Part shown: in pieces, positions 8,669 to 17,918 of the stretch
How positions within the stretch are numbered: position 1 is the stretch's first letter
How the letters are laid out: each line of letters opens with the position of its first letter
NCBI GenBank assembly: GCA_002869925.2
Contig: NEWT02000037.1
Coordinates: 241,231-305,230, forward strand
Source: Nitrospira sp. CG24A
GTDB taxonomy: Bacteria; Nitrospirota; Nitrospiria; Nitrospirales; Nitrospiraceae
Direction: 5' to 3'
Length of the DNA stretch: 64,000 nucleotides
Program-made: the position numbers and the translations under genes
The notes under the pieces: model-generated
What the model saw: the letters and a program-made list of their open reading frames with translations, nothing else
Databases searched by the model: none
What the model was told of the DNA's origin: nothing

Positions 8669-9739
8669 ATGGCGCTCTCGCGATTCACGCCTGCTGCAGC
8701 CTTCCTCCTCTCCATCTGTGGACTCATCCTCGCATTTGTCGGGTTGTTCGAATGGGATGTGCCGCTGACCCGGTTCATCCGCTCTCTCAACGATGTTCAC
8801 AGAGACCACCTTGCCAATCCCTGGCTGGCTCAGCTCAGCGATGTCGGAGACCGCCTCGGCAAGGGCGAGTCTCTCGTGATCCTGAGCCTTGTTCTGCTGG
8901 CCGTCGGGTATGGGTTGAAACATCCGCAGTGGAAAGATGCAGGTTGGCAGAGTCTCATCGCACATGGTCTTGCTGCGTTGTGCGCCAATATTTTGAAACA
9001 TGCGATTGGCCGCCCACGTCCCAAGTTCATGCATGCGGGAAAACTAGATCTCTCTCCGGTCAGCGGTAGTGGCTGGGACTCGTTTCCGTCCGGGCATGCG
9101 GCGGCCGCATTTGCGGTCGCGACCGTGCTGGCCGCAAGGTTCCCGCGAGTGAGATGGCCTATTCTCGCGCTGGCAGTGGCGATAGCGATGAGTCGGATCA
9201 TTCGCGGGTCTCACTATCTGACCGATGTGGCTGGAGGAGCGGCTCTCGGCTGTGTCATGGGGGTGATTGCAGCCCATCCTTGGCGTGAATGGCGTTCTTC
9301 GATTGCCGTTGCTGTGTGTCGGATGACGCCATTGTTTGTGGCGACGCTCGCGCTCGTCTGGACGATCGTGCATCTTCCTTCCGAAACCTGGCCGTCTCAA
9401 CAGCTCTTGTGGGGCGGCCTGGTGCTGACTCTGGCCGGGCTCGTAGGCCATGTGTTATGGACCGTGCAGTCGCCACGGTGTCCTGGCTGGCTGTCCGGAT
9501 CACTGGCTCGAGGCATCGTGGGACTGGGGTTAGGGATGACGGCCGGTTCTCTGTTTGTCACGACTGCGGTGTTACTTGTCTGTGTGGCTCATTGGTTGGA
9601 CGGGCTGCCTGGCCAGTCTGAATCTATGGCGAATGGCCATGTGGGGGTATGGGGAGCCATGGCAGAGGGTCTGTTTGTTGCGGCTATGCTGTTGGTGCTG
9701 GGGGCCAGTTATGCTCTGAAAGGTATCGTGCCGATGTAA
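8669..9739 (+). CDS. PAP2 family lipid phosphatase, membrane protein
   Basis: 356-residue polytopic membrane protein. The three phosphatidic-acid-phosphatase motifs are complete: KHAIGRPRP at 110-118, PSGH at 140-143 and SRIIRGSHYLTDV at 175-187. They provide the active-site Arg, His and Asp residues. About half the protein after the third motif is extra transmembrane segments of unknown role. Likely substrates are undecaprenyl pyrophosphate or phosphatidic acid, but the sequence does not tell which. It starts 48 bp after the propeller gene and ends next to a convergent gene. Confidence 0.87.
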   Translation: MALSRFTPAAAFLLSICGLILAFVGLFEWDVPLTRFIRSLNDVHRDHLANPWLAQLSDVGDRLGKGESLVILSLVLLAVGYGLKHPQWKDAGWQSLIAHGLAALCANILKHAIGRPRPKFMHAGKLDLSPVSGSGWDSFPSGHAAAAFAVATVLAARFPRVRWPILALAVAIAMSRIIRGSHYLTDVAGGAALGCVMGVIAAHPWREWRSSIAVAVCRMTPLFVATLALVWTIVHLPSETWPSQQLLWGGLVLTLAGLVGHVLWTVQSPRCPGWLSGSLARGIVGLGLGMTAGSLFVTTAVLLVCVAHWLDGLPGQSESMANGHVGVWGAMAEGLFVAAMLLVLGASYALKGIVPM

Positions 9740-9740
9740 T

Positions 9741-9836
9741 CTGGTTTCTCTGGTTTGTTTTGTCTGTCTGGTTCATCTGGTTAGTCTATTTCAAGCAAAC
9801 AAACCAATTAAACAAGAAAAACCAGATCGACCGTTT
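9741..9836. terminator. Imperfect palindromic region between convergent genes
   Basis: Runs of TCTGGTTT and TGGTTTG on the left face CAAACAAACC and AAAACCAGA on the right, so the strand can fold back on itself as an A/T-rich stem. It lies between the PAP2 gene and the convergent glycosyltransferase remnant and could stop transcription from both sides. Confidence 0.4.
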
Positions 9837-9838
9837 AT

Positions 9839-10759
9839 TTAATGGCCCAGAATGGTGGGTGGTGGCGGAGGTGGGGTTGTGTTTTGTGGAATCGTCACCA
9901 TCGGCTGGTTGGCCAGTAGTACATAGCCGTAGCGCTTTAGAATGGGGACCAACCCGGCCGCTTCCGCTGGCAATTTCGGTTGTGCACTTTCCGGCAAAAG
10001 GATGATGACTCTCTTGGTCTCTTTCAATGCCGTCCGTATCTTATCCTCTTCCCCGATGGGGACGAAAAGGGTCTGACGTTTTGCGTAAAATACGGAGGAC
10101 GGTCTCAGCGTGCCATAGGCAATGAATTGATCTTGGCGATCCAGGTTCAATCCTGCGGCATAGGCTAGTTCCTGGGGGGGCGCGACCACATACCGATTGA
10201 TGTGCGGGAACGAGATCACGATGACGATCAGCACGAGGCCGGCGAGGGTTCCCCCAGCGGCCCAGAATGCTCTTCCACGTCGTTCATCGTTCAATCCGAA
10301 ATATCCCACCAGCGTCATACCGATTAATAGCAAGGCTGCAATCAGATAGGGGCCGATGCCCAGATCCACCTGTCCGGCTAGCGGGAACTCCTTGACCATC
10401 TTGGGCGCATAGGTTGTGTAGAGCGTGGGGAGAGAGGCAAAGCCGATTGCCAGGAGATATCCCACGCCCATCATAAGATGAATGGACCCTCGAATCCCTT
10501 TCGTCGCCGGATCTTGCAGGCATCGGGACCAGTATGAGGCGGTCAACAGGGCGGCAGCAGGAAACAGTGGACCAATGTAGTGAGGGAGGCGGGTCGCAGA
10601 AGCCGTGAAGAACACAAAGGTCCCCACGATCCATAGAGCGGCGAAGAGGTCAAGTTCGGATGCGCCGGTGGGATCCGGATGAGTGCGTGCACGGCGTATG
10701 CGGTACCACTCTTTGAGCGTGCGATAAAGCGGGACAGGAAGGAGCGCGCAGCCGCTCAT
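9839..10759 (-). pseudogene. ArnT/PMT-like glycosyltransferase, C-terminal remnant
   Basis: The frame encodes the C-terminal part (306 residues from the first ATG) of a polytopic GT83/PMT-type glycosyltransferase. RLPHYIGPLFPAAALL is the conserved segment after the catalytic loops, and several hydrophobic helices and a soluble C-terminal domain follow. Full ArnT-like enzymes have about 500-600 residues with an N-terminal catalytic DE motif, which is absent here. Upstream of about 10750 the sequence changes to the beginning of an unrelated GIY-YIG gene in another frame. So the 5' half has been lost by deletion or rearrangement (or by an assembly join), and the product is probably not functional. 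It ends with a proline-rich tail. Confidence 0.7.
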
Positions 10760-10832
10760 CGAGGTTGGCGGTGATGCCGATATAGCGTTGACTTGGAACT
10801 GTGAGACTTTGGATGAGATAGACGTACTTCAT
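10743..10832 (-). pseudogene. GIY-YIG nuclease, N-terminal remnant
   Basis: The first 29 or so codons encode MKYVYLIQSL followed by RYIGITANLDERLR, which matches the start of small GIY-YIG endonuclease-domain proteins (UPF0213/YhbQ-like). The catalytic Arg and Glu of the rest of the domain are missing. The similarity ends at about 10745, where glycosyltransferase sequence begins in a different frame. The ATG at 10832 is intact. Confidence 0.65.
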
Positions 10833-10838
10833 GAAGCC

Positions 10839-10878
10839 GTCCCCCTTCGCACGCGTGCAACACGGTGCTTCGGGGGAC
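10839..10878. terminator. Hairpin downstream of the tRNA gene
   Basis: Bases 10839-10852 and 10865-10878 form an inverted repeat (GTCCCCC with GGGGGAC, GCAC with GTGC). It lies after the tRNA in the direction of tRNA transcription, next to a second hairpin. There is no T-tract. Confidence 0.5.
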
Positions 10879-10926
10879 AGCCTTCGCCTAAAGCTGGCTT
10901 GCCAGCCGAAGCTTTAGCGAAGGCTG
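10878..10926. repeat. Hairpin reaching the tRNA CCA end
   Basis: CAGCCTTCGC-C-TAAAGCT on the left faces AGCTTTAGCGAAGGCTG on the right, an almost perfect stem. The right end overlaps the encoded CCA of tRNA-Ala by two bases. It may act as terminator or processing signal, or be a repeat that came to rest at the tRNA end. Confidence 0.6.
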
Positions 10927-11000
10927 GTGGAGGGCAGGGGAGTTGAACCCCCGACCCCTACGTTGCGAACGTAGTGCTCTCCCAACTGAGCTAGCCCCCC
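10925..11000 (-). tRNA. tRNA-Ala (anticodon CGC)
   Basis: On the minus strand the sequence folds as a full cloverleaf: acceptor GGGGGGC with GCCCTCC, anticodon stem CTACG/CGTAG with loop TTCGCAA (anticodon CGC, reading GCG), and T-loop TTCAACT. The acceptor has the G3:U70 pair that is the identity element for alanyl-tRNA synthetase. The 3' CCA is encoded in the DNA. Confidence 0.97.
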
Positions 11001-11155
11001 ACTCGACCGAATCGTGATCAGTGAAACGAATGTCTCACCATCGGCTACATTATACACAACCGCTTTCAGAGTCTCCATCCGAAAGGGCTGAAGTTCAGGT
11101 CGAAATTAAGAAACTGAGAGGTTCTTGCGTAATCTCAGGCCTGCCTCTCATCCTG

Positions 11156-11842
11156 TCAAATGTAGCACGATGACGGGCTGATCACTGCCTCACCTTCCGG
11201 CTTTCCATCCTCGATCAATACGCGTCGGCCTTCAACCCGCAGACGTCCCTCGGCGAACAGCTGGACCGCACGAGGGTAAATCTTGTGTTCTTGTACAAGA
11301 ATCCGAGCGGCGAGTATGTCAGACGTATCGTCATCGAGAATCGGCACCGCCGCTTGTAGAATGATCGGTCCTTCATCCACACCTTCCGTCACAAAATGGA
11401 CTGTGCATCCGGCGAGTTTGCAGCCCCACTCGATCGCTTTCTTCTGCACATCCAGTCCTGGAAATGACGGCAACAGGGACGGATGAATATTCATCATGCG
11501 ATTGGCAAAGGCCTCCACGAGGACGTTGGTCACAATCTTCATGTACCCCGCCAGCAATACCAATTCCACATCATGCTGCCGAAGCACGTCGAGGAGCTTG
11601 CGATCGTAGGCTTCGCGACTATCGGGTCTTCCTGCATAGGGTTTGGGATCGACGAAGAGGTCGGAGAGTCCATGCCGGCGGGCACGCTCTAATGCCGAGG
11701 CGTCTTTCTTGTTGCTGATGACGGCGACGATCTTTGCCTGCACCGTTCCTGCTTCGACCGCGTCGATGACGGCCTGTAGATTCGACCCGCGTCCGGATGC
11801 CAACACCGCGACTCGCAGTGCATCCACCCGTTTAATCGACAT
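11156..11842 (-). CDS. purN: Phosphoribosylglycinamide formyltransferase PurN
   Basis: 228-residue enzyme that transfers the formyl group from 10-formyl-THF to GAR in purine synthesis. Visible motifs are SGRGSNLQA (phosphate loop), the catalytic [12 protein letters not shown] with Asn and His, and [15 protein letters not shown] with the conserved Asp. The frame is open further upstream, but the ATG at 11842 is chosen because it gives the usual N-terminus and overlaps the end of purM (11 bp). That fits translational coupling. Length is normal for the family. Confidence 0.95.
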   Translation of the reverse strand: MSIKRVDALRVAVLASGRGSNLQAVIDAVEAGTVQAKIVAVISNKKDASALERARRHGLSDLFVDPKPYAGRPDSREAYDRKLLDVLRQHDVELVLLAGYMKIVTNVLVEAFANRMMNIHPSLLPSFPGLDVQKKAIEWGCKLAGCTVHFVTEGVDEGPIILQAAVPILDDDTSDILAARILVQEHKIYPRAVQLFAEGRLRVEGRRVLIEDGKPEGEAVISPSSCYI

Positions 11843-12869
11843 ACTCCACCAACGGTTCTCCACCGGTCGATGGCACGATGGTTCCGATCTGGCAAGCTGG
11901 ATCACCCAATGCCGTGGCGCGTGCGATAACAGACTGGGCGGCTGACGCCGGCACGACGAGAATCAACCCAATCCCCATATTGAAGACGCGGTACATTTCC
12001 TCGCGTTCAACTTGCCCAAGTCGGGCAATCGCTTGGAAAATAGGCGGCACAGACCAGGCGCTCCGCCGCACCTGTGCGCGTACGCCGGCTGGAAACACTC
12101 GTGGGAGATTCTCGGTAATGCCGCCGCCGGTGATATGGGCGATGCCGTTGATGGGATATTCCTGGATCAAGGTGAGCATCTGTTTAGCATAGATCCTGGT
12201 GGGCGTCAGCAACACGTCCCCAAGCGGCTGATCGAGCTCAGGCAGGCGACTGGTCACGGTGAGTTGCGCCTGATCTAACAAGACGCGGCGCGCGAGCGAA
12301 TAGCCGTTGCTATGAAGACCGGTCGAAGCCAATCCAATCAGGGCATCGCCCGGTGCGATGTTGCGGCCATCGATGATCTTGGGCCGATCCACCACTCCGA
12401 CTGCGAACCCTGCCAGGTCATACTCACCCTCCGCATAGAAGGAAGGCATCTCGGCGGTTTCTCCACCGATCAAGGCGCAGCCGGCCTGGCGGCAGCCTTC
12501 GGCAATCCCCTTGAGCACGGATTCAGCCTTGGGGACGGCAAGCTTGCCCGTTGCGAAATAATCCAAGAAGAACAGCGGTTCGGCCCCGCTGACGACGATG
12601 TCATTGACACACATGGCTACTAGATCAATGCCGACGGTATCGTGGCGATCCGTGAGGAAGGCGATTTTCAGTTTCGTGCCGACTCCATCGGTGCCGGAGA
12701 CCAGGACCGGTTCGGCATAGCGATGGGCCTGAAGTTTAAACAATCCGCCGAATCCGCCAAGGTCCGTGAGGACTTCCGGACGGAACGTGGATCGCACCAG
12801 CGGTGAAATACGGTCGACGAACTCGTCGCCCGCATCGATATCGACCCCGGCATCTCGATAGGTGGTCAT
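11832..12869 (-). CDS. purM: Phosphoribosylformylglycinamidine cyclo-ligase PurM
   Basis: 345-residue AIR synthetase, the fifth step of purine synthesis. Recognisable segments are [14 protein letters not shown], the [20 protein letters not shown] stretch, [12 protein letters not shown] and [16 protein letters not shown], covering the N-terminal ATP-binding and C-terminal AIRS domains. It is first in a purM-purN pair, and the two other purine genes in the window (purL fragment and purF) are 20 kb away. Nothing unusual in length or motifs. Confidence 0.96.
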   Translation of the reverse strand: MTTYRDAGVDIDAGDEFVDRISPLVRSTFRPEVLTDLGGFGGLFKLQAHRYAEPVLVSGTDGVGTKLKIAFLTDRHDTVGIDLVAMCVNDIVVSGAEPLFFLDYFATGKLAVPKAESVLKGIAEGCRQAGCALIGGETAEMPSFYAEGEYDLAGFAVGVVDRPKIIDGRNIAPGDALIGLASTGLHSNGYSLARRVLLDQAQLTVTSRLPELDQPLGDVLLTPTRIYAKQMLTLIQEYPINGIAHITGGGITENLPRVFPAGVRAQVRRSAWSVPPIFQAIARLGQVEREEMYRVFNMGIGLILVVPASAAQSVIARATALGDPACQIGTIVPSTGGEPLVEYVD

Positions 12870-12933
12870 TGGGAAGGCATCTTAGCGGAGCGCTGGCAGA
12901 TCGGTCAACGAAGAGAAACAAAATAACTTTTTC

Positions 12934-12960
12934 TTGCAAACTCGTAGTTGTTGCGTATCA
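12934..12960 (+). promoter_or_regulatory. Possible promoter for the response regulator gene
   Basis: TTGCAA at 12934-12939 and TATCAT about 16 bases later resemble sigma-70 boxes with few mismatches, in the region between the divergent purM and response regulator genes. There is no other support. Confidence 0.3.
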
Positions 12961-13086
12961 TTCAGTAATGGCACCCCACGGCGATATCCCTCCTTCATAG
13001 CAGACGACTCTGGAGGGCAGGTGCGTGGCTTCTTGGCAGGCACATGAGCTGTACCGCACTGATCGAGATCTCGTCATGGCAATCGT

Positions 13087-13710
13087 ATGAACATCCTCCT
13101 GGTTGATGATTCTCCCGACGCACGGCTGCTTCTCCATAAGATTTTGAGGGAAGCAGGGTATCGCGATACCTTTTCTGCGTCTACAGCCTACGACGTGTTC
13201 AAAAAGCTAGATGTGGAACATGGGGGAGCTGGCGCGAGCGAGATCGACTTGATCGTGATGGATGTCAGGATGCCGGAAATCGACGGAATCGAGGCGTGCC
13301 GTCGAATCAAGGAGGTGGAGGCCCTGCGGGATATCCCGATCATCATGATGACCGCGCGCAGCCAACCGGAGGTCTTGCGTGCCGCATTCGAAGCCGGCGC
13401 CATGGACTACATCAAGAAACCGTTCGAGGACGTGGAACTGCTCGCCCGGATTAAAGCGGCATTGAAGCTAAAAAAAGAAATTGATGCGAGAAAGAATTGG
13501 GAGCAGGAGTTAAATAAAACCATTCAAGATTTGGACGCGGCCTTGCAAGAGATGGGCGTTCTGCAGCAGCTTATTCCAGTCTGTCCCGTTTGCAAGAAGT
13601 CGTCGGGAGACCAGACCGTCGTGTCCGCGCTCGAATCGTATATTCAGGCTCATCCCAACGCCAAGTTCCATGACGCGGTCTGTCTCAGCTGCTCGACCCT
13701 TAAAGGGTAG
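13087..13710 (+). CDS. Response regulator with C-terminal cysteine-pair module
   Basis: 207 residues. The N-terminal receiver has VDDS near residue 7, phospho-acceptor D59 (VMDVRMPEIDG), Thr in MMTA and KKPF, so it looks active. A helical, probably coiled-coil linker (about 125-160) follows. The C-terminal module has CPVCKK and, about 38 residues later, CLSC, around ALESYIQAHPNAKF. This resembles the short module with the pattern PICxxCKKIRDD...SHGICPxC found at the C-terminus of many PAS/GAF signalling proteins. Two CxxC pairs suggest zinc binding. No DNA-binding or enzyme output is visible. It is divergent from purM and followed by repeat element B1. Confidence 0.82.
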   Translation: MNILLVDDSPDARLLLHKILREAGYRDTFSASTAYDVFKKLDVEHGGAGASEIDLIVMDVRMPEIDGIEACRRIKEVEALRDIPIIMMTARSQPEVLRAAFEAGAMDYIKKPFEDVELLARIKAALKLKKEIDARKNWEQELNKTIQDLDAALQEMGVLQQLIPVCPVCKKSSGDQTVVSALESYIQAHPNAKFHDAVCLSCSTLKG

Positions 13711-13788
13711 GCCTGCATAGTTCAGAGTCGAAACGCTGCCCGTGCCGTCTTTTCCTGCGTACATCTTCTCAATTCCCATTACATTTTC

Positions 13789-13882
13789 AAGGGTAGCCTG
13801 GTCGATCCTCGATTGCGCGCGTCGAACGAGCACATTCTTATCGTGCGCGTTCCGCGAGCAGGAGGACGGCCAGGCTACCCTT
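13789..13882. repeat. Repeat element B1 (constant core, paired arms)
   Basis: Arms AAGGGTAGCCTGG (13789-13801) and CCAGGCTACCCTT (13870-13882) are exact complements. The core between them carries the GCGCGCGTCGAACGAGCACA and TCGTGCGCGTTCCGCGAGCA stretches shared with four other places in the window. Relative to the other copies it is in the reverse orientation. It lies between a response regulator gene and the convergent ntrX-like gene. Confidence 0.85.
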
Positions 13883-13945
13883 CCCATCCTTCTTAGGGCG
13901 CGCGTTCCGGGAGCACAGGGCCAACGTGAGTGTCATTCCATCTCC

Positions 13946-15346
13946 CTATCCTTCTGGCCGCATCTCCACATCCAAGAGTTTGATCTTTCGATGGAGGTGG
14001 CTCCGTTCGACTTTCAAGTCTTCAGACGTGCGAGAGATATTCCAGTGATGCTCACGTAACTTTCGCGCGATGTAGTCCTTTTCGAATGCATTGCGGGCGT
14101 CCCTGAGCGAGTCATACGATTGCGTGAAGAGTGGATTGATCGTCGGAGTAGGAGTCGTCGTCTGGGATGTGGACCCAATAGGACGCGCCTGCAGCGAAAG
14201 ACCCGCTTGTGCCGCCTCGATGACGGGCCCCGGCGCCATGATCATGAGTCGTTCGATGAGGTTCCGCAATTCTCGAATATTCCCGGGCCAGTCGTATTGT
14301 TGAAACACAATCATCGCGTCCGGTGAGATCTCTTTCATCCGCAGGCCCTGCTCCTCCGCGTGGACTTTCATGAAGTGTCGAATGAGCAGCGGGACGTCTT
14401 CGCGGCGTTCCCTGAGCGGTGGTACGATGATCGGCACCACGTTCAGCCGATAGAAGAGGTCTTCGCGAAACAGACCTTTTTCGATTTCCTTGATCAAATC
14501 CTTATTGGACGCGGCTAAGACCCGGACATCCACTTTGAGCAGCTTGGTGCCACCGACACGAGTGAATTGTTGTTCCTGTAACGCCCGCAAGACTTTGGCT
14601 TGGGTGTTCAGGCTCATGTCTGCGATTTCGTCAAGAAACAGCGTGCCTCCGTCCGCTTGCTCGAACTGACCGCGTTTCATAGAGGTGGCGCCAGTGAAGG
14701 AACCCTTTTCGTGACCGAATAGCTCACTCTCAATCAAGGTCTCCGGGATGGCCGCACAGTTCACCGCCACAAACGTCCGACCGGCCCTGGCGCTGTGCTG
14801 GTGGATGGCCCGCGCGACCAGTTCTTTCCCCGTTCCATTTTCTCCACCGATCAGCACGCGACTGTTGGTTGGGCCGGCCGTCTCGATGAGTTGCCGTAAC
14901 TGTTGCATCGCAGGCGCCTGCCCCACCAACTCGAACTTCCGCTGGACCGTGGTCCGGAGTGTCCGGTTCTCTTGTTCCAACCGGTGTTGGTCCAACGCAT
15001 GTTTGACACGCAGCGTGACATTCTCGAGTGACAAGGGTTTTTCAATATAGTCATAGGCCCCCAGCTTGATCGCCTTGACCGCTGTTTCGATCGAGCCGTG
15101 CCCGGACATCATCATGATTTGTGCCGTCGGCGACACCTCGCGAACCCGGCGCAGCGTTTCCATGCCGTCCATTTCCGGCATCCAGATATCGAGGAGCATA
15201 AGATCTGGCGGATCCATGGTGTAGACGCGCAACGCCTCCAAGCCGTTCTTGACCACCGCCACGTCATACCCCTCGTCTCGCAGAATGCTGCTCAAGGATG
15301 TGAGAATTGACTCTTCGTCATCTACGACTAAAATCGATGCAGACAT
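13946..15346 (-). CDS. NtrX/NtrC-type sigma-54-dependent response regulator
   Basis: 466 residues in the order receiver, AAA+ activator domain, Fis-type helix-turn-helix. The receiver has D53 (LDIWMPEMDG), and the lysine in YIEKP. The ATPase has Walker A GENGTGKE at 168-175, Walker B GTLFLDEIADM, and the arginine-finger region FREDLFYRL. The sigma-54 contact loop reads GSFTGA (215-220) instead of GAFTGA. A Thr/Pro-rich linker leads to the C-terminal recognition helix (VERSHLHRKIKLL). It sits just downstream of an NtrY-like kinase on the same strand, so they form a cognate pair. NtrYX systems control nitrogen or redox and envelope genes, but the target here is not visible. Confidence 0.9.
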   Translation of the reverse strand: MSASILVVDDEESILTSLSSILRDEGYDVAVVKNGLEALRVYTMDPPDLMLLDIWMPEMDGMETLRRVREVSPTAQIMMMSGHGSIETAVKAIKLGAYDYIEKPLSLENVTLRVKHALDQHRLEQENRTLRTTVQRKFELVGQAPAMQQLRQLIETAGPTNSRVLIGGENGTGKELVARAIHQHSARAGRTFVAVNCAAIPETLIESELFGHEKGSFTGATSMKRGQFEQADGGTLFLDEIADMSLNTQAKVLRALQEQQFTRVGGTKLLKVDVRVLAASNKDLIKEIEKGLFREDLFYRLNVVPIIVPPLRERREDVPLLIRHFMKVHAEEQGLRMKEISPDAMIVFQQYDWPGNIRELRNLIERLMIMAPGPVIEAAQAGLSLQARPIGSTSQTTTPTPTINPLFTQSYDSLRDARNAFEKDYIARKLREHHWNISRTSEDLKVERSHLHRKIKLLDVEMRPEG

Positions 15347-15359
15347 AGCGCTCCATAGG

Positions 15360-15436
15360 CGTTAAACGTAAGGTGTCAGGTGTCTCGGAGTCGCAACAGT
15401 ATTTGCCGCTGCACCCTGAACCCCTTACGGGTTTAG
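15360..15436. repeat. Imperfect inverted repeat between kinase and regulator
   Basis: TAAACGTAAGGTGTCAGGTG on the left faces CACCCTGAACCCCTTACGGG and TTTA on the right. The right end contains the stop codon of the kinase gene. It resembles the GTGAAA-type arrays found at 26.2, 28.2, 30.5 and 33.1 kb, but with diverged units. Confidence 0.5.
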
Positions 15437-17784
15437 ACCGGTAATTCAAACGTGAATACGGCCCCTTTCGGCTGATTCTGACCGGCCTGAATCTGGCCCT
15501 CATGATCGGTAATAATGCGCCGTACGATCGCCAATCCCAGCCCTGTTCCCGTTTTCTTTCGCGTAAAGTACGGCACGAACAGCTTTTCGCGGTCTTCGAG
15601 TGCGATGCCCATACCTTCATCCGCGACACTCACCACGGCCCGTCGTCGCTTCGTATCATACTTCGTCGATACCCACACTCGCCCCTTTTGTTGCATCGCC
15701 TGAATCGCGTTATCCAGCAGGTTGACCATCACCCGCTTGAGTTGCTCCCGGTCGAAATTGAGCGACGGGAGATCTTGGTCCAGTTCCACCTTCAGCTCAA
15801 TATCCTTGTGGGCCCCTCGATAGAGCGCCGTGACTTCGCTGATCACGTCGTGGAGCGACTGATGCGCCATCTGTGGGGTCGGCAGCCGGGCGAACTTCGA
15901 AAACTCATCGACCATGTGCTTCAGGCTCGTCACTTCGTTGACGATCACGTTGGTCGCCTCGTCGAAGATCGTGTCGAAGTCCGGTGACTTTTCGAAGAAC
16001 TTCTTCCGCAACCGTTGTGCAGATAATTGGATGGGCGTCAACGGGTTCTTGATTTCGTGGGCCACTCGCCGCGCCACCTCCTGCCATGCCGCCACTTTTT
16101 GCGCCTTGATCAACTCCGTGAGATCTTCGAACACCAGCACAATACCGAGATCCTTATTTGCCTCATCCTTCATCCGCGACCCGTGCAACCCTACGGTCAG
16201 GAATCTGCCATCGATCTCCATCGGACCCTCGATCGTCAGCGTATCGCGCTGATCCGCCAGCATCCGATCGTAGACCGTCTGGAACAGATCAAGCCGAAAC
16301 TCTTTAAAGACCTCATTGGCCTGTCTGTCGTGAAACCGATCCGCCGTCAGGCCGAGGATGCGTTCGCCGGACGGATTGAAATTCGTGATCAGTCCGTTCT
16401 TGTCGATGGAGAGCAAGCCGGCGGCGATCGTCTCGACCACCGTTTCAATGTAGGCGCGGCGGCGATCGAGTTCAAGGTTGCTGTGGCGCAATGAAATATT
16501 GGCGGCTTCGATCTCGGACTTACTGCCCTGCAGATCCGCGGTCATACGGTTGAACGAATCGATGAGCGTGCCGATTTCATCGGTGGCTTTGGCTTCGATA
16601 CGGACAGAGAGATCCCCTTGGGCGATGGCTTCGGTGGCTTCCGCCAACCGTTGAATGGGTACCGTGATGCTGCGCGCGACATAAAATCCAAACCAGGTGG
16701 CTCCGAACAAAATGAGCACGGTGATGACGGCGACGAAGAGATAGGCGCCGACTTTAATGGGATTTTTCATGGCCTTGGTCTGCTTGTACTCGTCGTATTG
16801 ATGGCCGATCCCTTCCATTTTCGCCAGCAATGATTCCGGCACATAGGCCTCTACCACGACCACGCCGCCGATCTCGCCGTTCCGTCCGCTGGCAGCGATC
16901 GGGGCAGCAGCTCGAACCAAGCGCCCAGTTTGAGCCTCCTGGACCGCATTCACTTCCTGCTTCCCGGTGATCACTTGGAGGACCAGTTGCCCGATGGGTA
17001 GATCGAGTGCTGTGGAAGGGATGTCGAGATCCAACGCCTTGGTGAGCGTTTCCATTTTAGCCGAAAAGACTTCAATCCCTGCCACGCCGAACTCCGTTCG
17101 CTTGCGCGCCATCGCCGCGACCAACAGATCGCGATGCTCTGTCAGCAGCATGTCCTCTCGATAGATTTCATGGCTGATGGCTCGGGCACTGTTTACCGCG
17201 AGGGTAATGTGGCCGGCATGTTGCATCTTGGCCACGTCGTAGGAGTCACGCATGACCTGTTCAATCTGATCGCTGAACCACACGTCTACGGCCTTATTGA
17301 CCAGCCCGCTTGCGACCAGCGCGAGGAGTACCGTTGGAATGAGCGAAAAACCGATGAAGGCCGCCACTAACTTCGTCCTGAATCCCGACCCGAACAGCCG
17401 ATGTCGCCGCTCGAAATACGCTTTAATGAGGTTGCGGGAGAGCAGCAACAATAAAACGACAAACCCGATCAGATCGAGATTGAGCAGCAGGAGGACGAAC
17501 GCATAGCTGGTCGTCGGGAGAAAGGAGTCCGTTTCTTCGCCGCTAGGAGCCAAGAAATGTGAATAGTAAAAGGTCAGTGCCAGACAGGGGATCAGTAGAA
17601 TCAGGACGATCCAGACCGGCCGCAAATGCATGGTCTTACGTTCCGGCTCCGGGGTACGCTCGGGTCGTAGGGAAGACTGGTCAGCATGAGGAAGCGGCGG
17701 CGCGATCCCGGTCATAGCACGACGGTCCGGTTTTGCCCCGGATAGGGAGCGTGAGTTCTTTTGAGTATCATTCACATCCGGCAT
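15433..17784 (-). CDS. NtrY-like membrane sensor histidine kinase
   Basis: 783 residues. An N-terminal Pro/Arg-rich cytoplasmic stretch is followed by about three membrane helices in the first 170 residues, a periplasmic region, and a further helix near 350. Then come HAMP (VARSITVPIQRLAEAT), PAS, HisKA with the phospho-accepting histidine H576 in RRVAHEIKNPLTP, and the ATPase domain with NLLDNAIQAM, DEGMGI and TGTGLGLAIV. This order matches the NtrY family. A Met at about residue 52 could be the real start, because the first 50 residues look unlike a conserved domain. The ntrX-like gene follows 86 bp downstream. Confidence 0.9.
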   Translation of the reverse strand: MPDVNDTQKNSRSLSGAKPDRRAMTGIAPPLPHADQSSLRPERTPEPERKTMHLRPVWIVLILLIPCLALTFYYSHFLAPSGEETDSFLPTTSYAFVLLLLNLDLIGFVVLLLLLSRNLIKAYFERRHRLFGSGFRTKLVAAFIGFSLIPTVLLALVASGLVNKAVDVWFSDQIEQVMRDSYDVAKMQHAGHITLAVNSARAISHEIYREDMLLTEHRDLLVAAMARKRTEFGVAGIEVFSAKMETLTKALDLDIPSTALDLPIGQLVLQVITGKQEVNAVQEAQTGRLVRAAAPIAASGRNGEIGGVVVVEAYVPESLLAKMEGIGHQYDEYKQTKAMKNPIKVGAYLFVAVITVLILFGATWFGFYVARSITVPIQRLAEATEAIAQGDLSVRIEAKATDEIGTLIDSFNRMTADLQGSKSEIEAANISLRHSNLELDRRRAYIETVVETIAAGLLSIDKNGLITNFNPSGERILGLTADRFHDRQANEVFKEFRLDLFQTVYDRMLADQRDTLTIEGPMEIDGRFLTVGLHGSRMKDEANKDLGIVLVFEDLTELIKAQKVAAWQEVARRVAHEIKNPLTPIQLSAQRLRKKFFEKSPDFDTIFDEATNVIVNEVTSLKHMVDEFSKFARLPTPQMAHQSLHDVISEVTALYRGAHKDIELKVELDQDLPSLNFDREQLKRVMVNLLDNAIQAMQQKGRVWVSTKYDTKRRRAVVSVADEGMGIALEDREKLFVPYFTRKKTGTGLGLAIVRRIITDHEGQIQAGQNQPKGAVFTFELPV

Positions 17785-17918
17785 CCCCGGTTGTCGGCGC
17801 TAAGAATGTGGAAGACAGCATACGCACGTTCATCGAATCAGGGGAGTCTTCCCCTCGTCGCATCGAATGTGGTGGCTGACAGACATGTTTGGGGTCGGCA
17901 GGCGGCAAGGGAGTACGA

